Assembly (NCBI GenBank): GCA_938084085.1
Contig: CALKDV010000412.1
Span: 1-6,698, forward strand
Length of the DNA: 6,698 bases
Reading direction: 5' to 3'
Origin: an uncultured Nannocystaceae bacterium
Lineage (GTDB): Bacteria; Myxococcota_A; Polyangia; Nannocystales; Nannocystaceae
Below, one piece after another: positions 1 to 5,299 of this stretch. The first letter of the stretch is position 1. Each line of letters opens with the position of its first letter. The notes under the pieces are model-generated. The model ran no database searches, was not told where the DNA came from, and saw only the letters and a program-made list of their open reading frames with translations. A program made the translations under genes and the position numbers.

Positions 1-56
1 CGCGGCGCGGATTCGGCGCCTCACCATCGACCCTCTGCCTGCGCCTGCGGTTCGTC

Positions 57-89
57 GGCGGCTCCTAGACGATCGGAATCGGAGCCGCC
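57..89. terminator. 9-bp perfect inverted repeat, candidate terminator or protein-binding site
   Basis: GGCGGCTCC at 57-65 is exactly complementary to GGAGCCGCC at 81-89, with 15 bases between. Inside that loop GAT and ATC (71-73 and 78-80) can add three more pairs if five bases (66-70) bulge out. There is no T-run on either side, so it is not a classic intrinsic terminator; it could stop transcription in a Rho-assisted way, stabilise an mRNA end, or bind a protein. High GC makes short inverted repeats common, but nine perfect pairs is more than most. Confidence 0.35.
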
Positions 90-172
90 CCCCACGGCAG
101 ACCCAAAAGCACCCTTCGCGACCGGACCCCGGGCCGCACACTTGCCGCTGCGCGCGAACCGTTTCTTCGATC

Positions 173-219
173 TGTATTAAAAACGATTTCGCTGTTACTG
201 AATTTATTGAATGCAATAG
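173..219 (+). promoter_or_regulatory. AT-rich patch, probable promoter region of the serine protease gene
   Basis: About 45 bases here are strikingly AT-rich against a very GC-rich background, and they lie 90-130 bases upstream of the chosen protease start. TATTAA (175-180) is a weak match to a -10 box, and several TT-rich hexamers could serve as -35 elements, but I cannot pick a convincing pair with standard spacing. The call rests on base composition and position, not on a recognised consensus. Confidence 0.25.
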
Positions 220-231
220 GTTGGTGGCCGC

Positions 232-295
232 AGCGCAGACGGAGTGTGCTACGCTCCAGGCGCTTTAATCAGGGGCTAATCCCTGTTCCTTGGAA
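232..295 (+). promoter_or_regulatory. Structured 5' leader with three tandem hairpins before the protease start
   Basis: Three foldable elements follow each other. First, AGCGC (232-236) pairs with GCGCT (260-264) and encloses GGAGTG (241-246) pairing with CGCTCC (252-257, one G-U) over a 5-base loop. Second, CAGGG (270-274) pairs with CCCTG (281-285) over GCTAAT. Third, TTCC (286-289) pairs with GGAA (292-295) over two bases, which is too tight to fold on its own without opening a pair; GGAA is the only Shine-Dalgarno-like sequence before the ATG at 306. TAATC occurs twice, at 266-270 and 278-282. I do not recognise a known riboswitch family. It could be a regulatory leader or chance pairing. 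Confidence 0.3.
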
Positions 296-305
296 ACTAC
301 CGAAA

Positions 306-1748
306 ATGACACGCGCCAGCCTCCTTGTCCCCGCCGCTCTCACGATTCTGCTCGCACCGTCCACCGGTTTCGCGAGTGAGAAGCCCGATACGCTGGAACA
401 CGACGGCGCCGAGGCGGAGCCCGAAATTTGGAACGGCTCCTCCGCGGCCGCCTGCGCGTGGCCAACGACGGTCGCGGTCCAGGGCTTCGGCGGGCTGTGC
501 ACCGGCACCCTCGTCCACCCCAGGCTCGTCATCTACGCCGCCCACTGCGGATCGAATACGCAGGCGCTCGTGTTCGGCGAGAGCACCAACTCCGCCGCAA
601 AGATCGCCCCGGAGTTTTGCCAAACAAATCCCGGCTACAGCGGCGCGAGTGATCAAGGTGACGACTGGGCGTTTTGTGTGCTCGCCGAAGAGGCTCCCGT
701 GCCGGTGACCCCGCCGGTCTACGGATGCGAGCAAGATATCCTCTTCACCGGTCAAGAGATCGCCATTGCGGGCTTCGGTGCGAGCACCTCCTCCAACACC
801 GGCAGCGGCACAAAGCGGTGGGCCCTCACTCGGCTCGATGGGATCTCGTTCAACAACAACATCGCGATCACCAACGGCGGAGGCGACGCCTCTGTGTGCT
901 CGGGGGACTCCGGCGGACCGATGTTCGTCCGCTATCCCGACAACAGCTGGCACGCCTTTGGAATCGCCTCCACTGTTACCGGCGGCTGCGGCGGCACCGG
1001 GACTCACTCCCTCATTCCAGGGGCCGCGGCGTGGGTTGAATCCAACTCCGGCATCGATATCACCCCCTGCCATGACATCGAGGGGAACTGGGCGCCCGGC
1101 CCCTTGTGCAAGGGATTCAACGCGCAAGATCCGGGGTACGGCGGAGACACCTGGGCCAACTGGTGCTCGGACGTGGCCACCATCGGCTGGGCGTCGACCT
1201 GCGGACCCTCGCTCCCCGAGCTCGACAATGAGCCGCCCACCGTGGCCATCACCAACCCCGCGGACGGGACCGTCTTTGATGAGGCCCCTGCGGTCTTTGA
1301 TCTTCAAGTCAACGCCCAAGACGATCTCGACTACATCAGGGTCGAAATCGAGGTGAACGGCGCCGTGCAGCCCCTCTCCGACGACACCCCGCCCTACCAG
1401 TTCTCTGGGGTCAACTTCCCGGCCGGTGCCTGGACAATTCGGGCCATCGCGACGGACGCCGCGGACAACGTCGTCTACTCGGCGCCTGTCGGATTCGGCG
1501 TGGGCCAAGAAGCGCCGCAGACCTCAGGTGGAGACGACGGCGGCGGGGACGATGCTGGCGGGGACGATGCCGGCGGAGACGACGGCTCCAACGACGGAGG
1601 CACCGGGGGCATCGGGAGCACCGGTGGGGACGCCGGGGCCGACAGCGACGAGGGTTGCGGTTGCAACACCGCGCCCGGGTCGGGTGGCGGCTCGGGTCTC
1701 GCAGCCCTGCTCCTCGGCGGGCTCTTTCTCCGCCGACGACGACGCTAG
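306..1748 (+). CDS. Secreted chymotrypsin-fold serine protease with Ig-like domain and MYXO-CTERM anchor
   Basis: This encodes a 480-residue exported endopeptidase of family S1. I chose the ATG at 306 because it opens directly into a signal peptide (about residues 1-23, cleavage near GFA/S); an in-frame TTG at 207 would add an implausible Arg/Trp-rich tail. An acidic propeptide (about 24-40) leads to IWNG (41-44), equivalent to the IVNG that becomes the mature N-terminus. The triad is His80 (AAHC), Asp120 (DWAF) and Ser202 (CSGDSGGP). Aligned by these motifs, the S1 pocket has Ser at position 189 and Val at 216, so trypsin-like cleavage after Arg/Lys is unlikely. A segment with four cysteines (255-299) follows, then an Ig-like/cadherin-like beta domain (about 309-400, starting PPTVAITNPADG), a Gly/Asp linker and the sorting signal. 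The family and anchor are secure; the substrate is unknown. It is probably surface-attached and degrades extracellular or prey protein. The gene is monocistronic and convergent with the acylase gene. Confidence 0.93.
   Translation: MTRASLLVPAALTILLAPSTGFASEKPDTLEHDGAEAEPEIWNGSSAAACAWPTTVAVQGFGGLCTGTLVHPRLVIYAAHCGSNTQALVFGESTNSAAKIAPEFCQTNPGYSGASDQGDDWAFCVLAEEAPVPVTPPVYGCEQDILFTGQEIAIAGFGASTSSNTGSGTKRWALTRLDGISFNNNIAITNGGGDASVCSGDSGGPMFVRYPDNSWHAFGIASTVTGGCGGTGTHSLIPGAAAWVESNSGIDITPCHDIEGNWAPGPLCKGFNAQDPGYGGDTWANWCSDVATIGWASTCGPSLPELDNEPPTVAITNPADGTVFDEAPAVFDLQVNAQDDLDYIRVEIEVNGAVQPLSDDTPPYQFSGVNFPAGAWTIRAIATDAADNVVYSAPVGFGVGQEAPQTSGGDDGGGDDAGGDDAGGDDGSNDGGTGGIGSTGGDAGADSDEGCGCNTAPGSGGGSGLAALLLGGLFLRRRRR
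1527..1586 (+). repeat. Tandem Gly-Gly-Asp-Asp linker repeat within the protease gene
   Basis: Roughly five consecutive 12-base units encode GGDD-G/A type tetrapeptides (residues 408-427 of the protease), followed by further Gly/Asp/Ser/Thr-rich sequence up to the sorting signal. Units differ slightly at third codon positions, so the repeat is conserved in protein more than in DNA. Acidic, flexible linkers of this kind normally precede MYXO-CTERM signals and probably span the envelope. Unit number may vary between strains through slippage. Confidence 0.75.
1653..1745 (+). other. MYXO-CTERM C-terminal sorting signal
   Basis: The last 31 residues of the protease read as an EGCGC motif, a Gly/Ser-rich stretch, a short hydrophobic helix (LAALLLGGLFL) and five arginines before the TAG. 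This is the tripartite layout of MYXO-CTERM signals: Cys-containing motif, transmembrane segment, basic tail. In the established model a rhomboid- or CAAX-protease-like myxosortase cuts at the Cys motif and the Cys end is lipid-modified, placing the protein on the cell surface. The CGC variant here has two candidate cysteines; which one is modified cannot be told from sequence. Confidence 0.9.
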
Positions 1749-1766
1749 CGCGCCGACGGTTCAAGC

Positions 1767-1785
1767 TGGACTCGCGAGGAGTCCA
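1767..1785. terminator. Candidate bidirectional terminator between convergent genes
   Basis: TGGACTC (1767-1773) and GAGTCCA (1779-1785) form a perfect 7-bp stem over a 5-base loop GCGAG. It sits in the 46-base gap between the protease stop (TAG at 1746-1748) and the acylase stop (1795-1797 on the minus strand), where a shared terminator is expected. Neither side has a T-run; the right side is a run of eight C (1786-1793). The position supports the call, while the missing U-tract weakens it. Confidence 0.5.
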
Positions 1786-1794
1786 CCCCCCCCG

Positions 1795-4206
1795 TCAGCG
1801 AGCACCGCGGACGCGGTAGGTCGTGAGGTTGGGGTCTGCCTCGATCTCGGCCTCCGTGAACAAACACGGTCGCCACTCCTTGTTCGAGAAACGCTCGGTT
1901 TGGTCACTGGAGTTCTCTGAGCCCGGGATCCCAGACTGCGAATACGTCAAGAACGCCTCCGCGTGGGGACCCTCGTCGGTGAACTCCATGGCCATGATGA
2001 AGCTCGTGCCGTAGTTAATTACGTAGCCCTCATCAGTGAGATCAGTGGCGCCGTTGATGAGCGTGCCTCTCCCCATCCCCGGCTCGAGTGAGCTTTGAAA
2101 CACCGAGTACTCAATCTTGTTCATCACGCCGCTGCGCTCATTGCCGCCGTGGATGGGAATGGTCTGGTCGCCTTTCTTCGTGAACTGAACGTCACCGAGG
2201 GGCGCATCGAGCGGGAGCCCCGCGGCGCCCAGGCGCGTGACCGCCCTACCCAGCGCCCGCAGCACGCGGCTGTCGGCCGGGTCGTAGGAGGTCAGGGTGT
2301 TGGGTGTGTTGACGGGATCGGCCACGGAGAACGGCGTGGCAAACAGGCTCCCCGAATCGAGCAGGTCCCCGTAGTTAAAGTCGCCGATGAACTCGCGCCA
2401 GACGATGGCCCCCACGCTCGACACATCGAAACGAAGATCCCAGTCTGCGATGAGCTGGCACGCTTGCGCGATCGACACCAGAGGCTGCCCCGGATCGGTC
2501 TCCACCTCGGTTTGGCCCGTGCACTGCGCCACGACCTGATCGCGCAGCAGCTCCGCAGTCATCGCGCGGTTGGACAGGGCCGCCTGCTGAAGCTCCTCGA
2601 GGGAGAACTTCCCGTCGTCGCCCGCCGCACCCGCGGTCCCCTCGCTCAGCGTGACCGCGTTCATCCGCGTCCGCTGTGAGCGGGGGCTTCGCTCCTCCCC
2701 ATGCATGGGCGAGAAACCCTCAAGCAGCTCCTCCGGGTTCGTCATCCAGTAGCTGTCGTTCGCGTTGAAGATGAAGTCATCGCGCTCCAACTTCGGCACC
2801 GCCGAAAACGGCACCAGGCCCGGCTCGCGCGCGCCCTCCTCCTCTACCCACTCGTCGCGGCTCGTCGCCCCGTCGAGACAGACGACCCCATTCCCCCACA
2901 GATTGGAGACTACAAAGTCGTTCTCTCGCGCGTCGAGCCACCAGTCGATGGTCTCCTGGCTGAGATTCGGCGAAGGGGTGGCGTCGGCGTACCACGCCCG
3001 CCCGTTCTTGTCCGCGGACATCGTGTTCACCCACGGGATCCCCTGGTTGGTCGCGTGCGCCTGCTGGAACTCCTCCATGCTCTTGCTCGCGTTCATGTCG
3101 AGGAACTGGCTGATGAGCGACCGGTTGCCGAGGTTGCCGTCTCGATAGGTGATCCCGAGGCTCGGCGTCCAATCAAAGCTCCCCACGATGCTTATCATGG
3201 GCCCCCAGTGCGTGCGCCACAGCGTGCGGGTCTCCCCCGCCAGCGTGCCATCTTCTTGCAACACGTCGATGGCGTAGTCCGTGGAGGTCATCGCACGCTC
3301 TTCACCATCCACGAGGTACACGGTGGGATCATCCGGGGACAGCTCGAGCTTGTAAGCCGTGAAGCGATGCCCCGCCGACACCGTGTGCGTCCACGCCACG
3401 GCCTCGTTAAAGCCGATGAGGACGCCGGGCACCCCGAGCAGCCCCGCCCCATAGATGTCGAGCTCTCCCGGGATCGTCAGGTGACTCTCCCACAAGCGCA
3501 GCTCGCCCTCCCACGGGAAGTGAGGATTTCCCATGACCATCCCTCGACCGGAGGCCGACAAGCTGGCGCCGATCCCCCAGCCGTTGGAGCCGATGTCCGC
3601 CTCACGGAACTCCAACCCCGCGAACGGCGGCGCCGCCACCTCGTCACCGGAACCGGGCGCGACCGCGACCCCCACGTAGTCGATGAGGTTTTTGCTCGAC
3701 GCGAGCAGGGCGAGGTCGATGTAGTAGGCGAACAGATCCGTTGCCGACACCGGACCCACCCATGGCTCCCCCGCGCAAAAACCCTCCACCCCGTCCCCCG
3801 CGTCGGCGAGGTACTTGTTTATTCCCGCGGCGTACCCCGTGACGAGGTCGCGCACCCGCTGCGGCTGCGTTGGAAAGTCCGCCTCGGCCGCGGCGTATAC
3901 GCCGAGGTGCAGGTAGGAGAAATCACTGTTGATGTTGCTGTCGTCCTCACCCCGGCCGAGGTACTTCGAACGTTCACTCCGCACCTTCACCACCTGATCG
4001 AGGATCGTGCACAGATGATCCTCTGCGAACGCGTAGCCTTGACCAAAGCCCAAGCTCCCGAACGTGTCCGCCTGAATATGCGCGACGCCAAAACTCGTCC
4101 TTCGAATCTGCGCGTCGTACTCCGGTGACGCCGTGGATGCCGAGCAACCGAGGACGAGCAGGCAGGCCGCCGTGGACGTGAGGAGGGGACCGTGAGTCAT
4201 ACGCAT
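1795..4206 (-). CDS. Penicillin acylase/AHL acylase family Ntn-hydrolase, probable lipoprotein
   Basis: This encodes an 803-residue precursor of an amide hydrolase in the penicillin amidase family (MEROPS S45 type), typical in length. The N-terminus has a hydrophobic stretch ending LVLGC (Cys21), a likely lipobox, so the enzyme is probably lipid-anchored in the envelope. Self-cleavage is expected at Gly206-Ser207 (IGSNGWGIG), giving an alpha chain and a beta chain whose N-terminal Ser207 is the nucleophile. Counting Ser207 as beta 1, His229 (NPHFPW) is beta 23 and Val276 (HTVSAG) is beta 70, the same spacing as in the AHL acylase PvdQ. The catalytic Asn is probably in NANDSYW (481-483), and an Arg of SPRSQRTR (508-514) fits the conserved downstream Arg. 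This points to the AHL/aculeacin/long-chain acylase branch, cutting acyl-homoserine lactones or acylated peptides; the substrate is not determined. Another ATG two codons in (4200) is an equal start candidate; neither has a strong ribosome site. The gene is convergent with the protease and divergent from the rhodanese gene. Confidence 0.93.
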   Translation of the reverse strand: MRMTHGPLLTSTAACLLVLGCSASTASPEYDAQIRRTSFGVAHIQADTFGSLGFGQGYAFAEDHLCTILDQVVKVRSERSKYLGRGEDDSNINSDFSYLHLGVYAAAEADFPTQPQRVRDLVTGYAAGINKYLADAGDGVEGFCAGEPWVGPVSATDLFAYYIDLALLASSKNLIDYVGVAVAPGSGDEVAAPPFAGLEFREADIGSNGWGIGASLSASGRGMVMGNPHFPWEGELRLWESHLTIPGELDIYGAGLLGVPGVLIGFNEAVAWTHTVSAGHRFTAYKLELSPDDPTVYLVDGEERAMTSTDYAIDVLQEDGTLAGETRTLWRTHWGPMISIVGSFDWTPSLGITYRDGNLGNRSLISQFLDMNASKSMEEFQQAHATNQGIPWVNTMSADKNGRAWYADATPSPNLSQETIDWWLDARENDFVVSNLWGNGVVCLDGATSRDEWVEEEGAREPGLVPFSAVPKLERDDFIFNANDSYWMTNPEELLEGFSPMHGEERSPRSQRTRMNAVTLSEGTAGAAGDDGKFSLEELQQAALSNRAMTAELLRDQVVAQCTGQTEVETDPGQPLVSIAQACQLIADWDLRFDVSSVGAIVWREFIGDFNYGDLLDSGSLFATPFSVADPVNTPNTLTSYDPADSRVLRALGRAVTRLGAAGLPLDAPLGDVQFTKKGDQTIPIHGGNERSGVMNKIEYSVFQSSLEPGMGRGTLINGATDLTDEGYVINYGTSFIMAMEFTDEGPHAEAFLTYSQSGIPGSENSSDQTERFSNKEWRPCLFTEAEIEADPNLTTYRVRGAR

Positions 4207-4345
4207 GGCGAGAAAACTACCACGACAACGGGGCCCATCCCCACGCCCGTCCAGTCTTCAACCATCTGCGGGCGTCGGTGGGCCCCCCGAGACGACCTCG
4301 ACGGCGAGCGTGGCGCCGGGATGGATGATAGGCTCGCAGGCTCGA
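4207..4345. promoter_or_regulatory. Divergent intergenic region with a two-segment hairpin (4230-4286)
   Basis: This gap separates the acylase start (minus) from the rhodanese start (plus) and must hold promoters for both unless transcription enters from elsewhere. It contains a nested inverted repeat: GGGGCCCA (4230-4237) with TGGGCCCC (4279-4286), and inside it ACGCCCG (4243-4249) with CGGGCGT (4269-4275), giving 15 Watson-Crick pairs around a 19-base loop. GGGCCC in each outer arm is itself a palindrome. I see no recognisable -35/-10 pair. The repeat could be an operator between divergent promoters or a leader/terminator hairpin read in either direction. Confidence 0.4.
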
Positions 4346-4834
4346 ATGCTCGCGCGCTCTACCATGATCAACGCCACGATGATCGTGGCCGCCTCGTTCG
4401 GCCTCGCCGCTGCCCGGGTGCAGTTTGAGGACGGGTTGATGTGGTTCGCGCCCCCCGTCGCCTCCTCCTGCGCCCTCGCCGAGAACAACCCAGACCTCGC
4501 CCGGGTCTCGGCCCGAGACCTCCGCGACTTGCTCGACAACAACTCGGTGGCGCTCGTGGACGCGCGAGCTCCGGATAAATATGACGAGGGTCATATTCCC
4601 TTCGCCATCAACCTCCCCGCGGATACGGCCGCTGAGACGTTGCAAGTCCAGAGCCTGCCCATCGATAAGGAGCAGCTCGTCGTCACCTATTGCGACGGAG
4701 GAAGCTGCGCCGTGAGCGAGTATCTCGGCACCATGCTCCGCGATGAGGCGGGATGCCGTGAGGTGCACGTGCTCGAGGGAGGCTTCTTGGCGTGGAGCGA
4801 AGCGAACTTTCCCGTGGAGGCGACGCCGCCATGA
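4346..4834 (+). CDS. Membrane-anchored rhodanese-like domain protein
   Basis: This encodes a protein of about 162 residues. A basic start and a hydrophobic segment (about residues 7-24) suggest an inner-membrane anchor or uncleaved signal, placing the rest in the periplasm. Residues 51-161 form a rhodanese domain: VDARAPDKYDEGHIPFAINLP (about 72-92) is the classic DxR...GHIPGAxxxP motif, YCDGGSCAVSE (115-125) is the active-site loop with Cys116, and VLEGGFLAW ends the domain. Rhodaneses carry persulfide sulfur on this Cys. The loop lacks the Arg typical of thiosulfate sulfurtransferases and has a second Cys (Cys121), so a redox or sulfur-relay role is as likely. The start is uncertain: ATG 4346 has GCAGG five bases upstream, but ATG 4325 and ATG 4364 are possible. 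Its last codons overlap the MauE-like gene (ATGA), so the two are probably translated together. I infer a shared envelope thiol function. Confidence 0.85.
   Translation: MLARSTMINATMIVAASFGLAAARVQFEDGLMWFAPPVASSCALAENNPDLARVSARDLRDLLDNNSVALVDARAPDKYDEGHIPFAINLPADTAAETLQVQSLPIDKEQLVVTYCDGGSCAVSEYLGTMLRDEAGCREVHVLEGGFLAWSEANFPVEATPP
4816..4820 (+). promoter_or_regulatory. Ribosome binding site deciding the MauE-like start
   Basis: GGAGG lies ten bases before the ATG at 4831, inside the end of the rhodanese gene. It is the best Shine-Dalgarno match in the window and favours 4831 over an upstream in-frame GTG at 4792. Confidence 0.6.
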
Positions 4835-5277
4835 CGCTCTCCCCCAAGCTCCGCGTCGCCCTCGGGTGGGGCTCGCGACTCCTCGTCGCTGGTGTCTTTT
4901 TGGTGGCCGCGATCCCCAAACTCCAAGATCCGCTCACCTTCGCCGAGGACATCCAAAACTACGACGCCTTCCCGGATTTCTCCGCCCACTTCCTGGCGGC
5001 GATGGTGCCGATCCTTGAGTTGCTCGCCGCGCTCGCACTCTTCATTCCGCGCTTCCGCGACGGCGCCGTCGCGATCATCGCCGCCCTCGACTTCGCGTTC
5101 ATCGCCCTCATCGCCTCGGTGCTCGTCCGCGGCATTGATATCCGCTGCGGCTGCTTCGGTGGGGCGGCGGAGACCGAGGAGGCGATTTCGTGGTGGACGC
5201 TCGCGCGCGACGTCGCGCTGCTCGCCCCGATCGCGCTGTGCCGGTTGGACACAGCCGCCCCGCGCCGCGCCGGGTGA
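4831..5277 (+). CDS. MauE/DoxX-family redox-associated membrane protein
   Basis: This encodes a 148-residue integral membrane protein with four predicted helices (about residues 12-29, 52-73, 79-99 and 121-137), the usual size and topology of the MauE/DoxX family. The N-terminal signature AIPKLQDPLTFAEDIQNY and the CGCFGG motif (106-111) after helix 3 are both typical. MauE is needed for methylamine dehydrogenase maturation, where disulfide formation is involved; DoxX relatives act in sulfur or quinone redox chemistry. The closely spaced cysteines suggest a thiol-disulfide or electron-transfer function, but no methylamine genes are present, so a mau role is not implied. The start ATG overlaps the stop of the rhodanese gene and has GGAGG ten bases upstream. 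An earlier in-frame GTG at 4792 would add 13 hydrophilic residues inside the rhodanese domain and is less likely. Only 22 bases separate its stop from the convergent metalloprotease stop, and I see no terminator there. The exact partner and substrate are unknown. Confidence 0.87.
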   Translation: MTLSPKLRVALGWGSRLLVAGVFLVAAIPKLQDPLTFAEDIQNYDAFPDFSAHFLAAMVPILELLAALALFIPRFRDGAVAIIAALDFAFIALIASVLVRGIDIRCGCFGGAAETEEAISWWTLARDVALLAPIALCRLDTAAPRRAG

Positions 5278-5299
5278 GATCTCGCCTGGCCCCCGCCCG

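Larger units (their letters stand above)
1..305. other. Non-coding region upstream of the serine protease gene
   Basis: I find no convincing gene here. One forward frame is open from position 1 to a TAA at 178-180 and another from position 2 to a TAA at about 265, but neither translation resembles a protein I know, and open frames are expected by chance at this GC content. On the minus strand an ATG at 27-25 preceded by AGAGGG could start a gene leaving the window to the left, but only nine codons are visible. The stretch contains a 9-bp inverted repeat (57-89), an abrupt AT-rich patch (about 173-219) and a hairpin-rich leader (232-295). It most likely holds the end or divergent start of an unseen neighbour plus the promoter and 5' leader of the protease gene. 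Confidence 0.6.

Noticed and set aside
1..180. Forward open frame from the left edge to the TAA at 178-180 as the end of an upstream gene
   Set aside because: The translation is low-complexity Pro/Arg/Ala-rich with no similarity I recognise, and another frame is open over the same span.
207..305. TTG at 207 as the start of the serine protease
   Set aside because: It would place 33 Arg- and Trp-rich residues before a normal signal peptide and run through the hairpin-rich leader; the ATG at 306 is far more plausible.
297..1508. Long open frame (403 codons) on the - strand opposite the serine protease gene
   Set aside because: It is an antisense shadow of a gene with a complete catalytic triad, and its Gly/Arg/Val-rich translation has no recognisable fold.
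1527..1586. Tandem repeat as a CRISPR array or independent mobile repeat
   Set aside because: Units are 12 bases, contiguous without spacers and in frame, so they are a protein linker repeat.
2701..4128. Long open frame (475 codons) on the + strand opposite the acylase gene
   Set aside because: It is antisense to a confidently identified enzyme, its translation is Arg/His/Pro-rich with no domain, and such frames arise from the GC codon bias.
4205..4345. ATG at 4205 as the start of the rhodanese gene
   Set aside because: The added residues are a Pro/Ser/Arg-rich stretch without structure, and this start would overlap the acylase start codon and run through the intergenic hairpin.
4831..5277. 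The membrane protein as a true methylamine-utilisation MauE
   Set aside because: No other mau genes are present; only the family-level MauE/DoxX assignment is supported.
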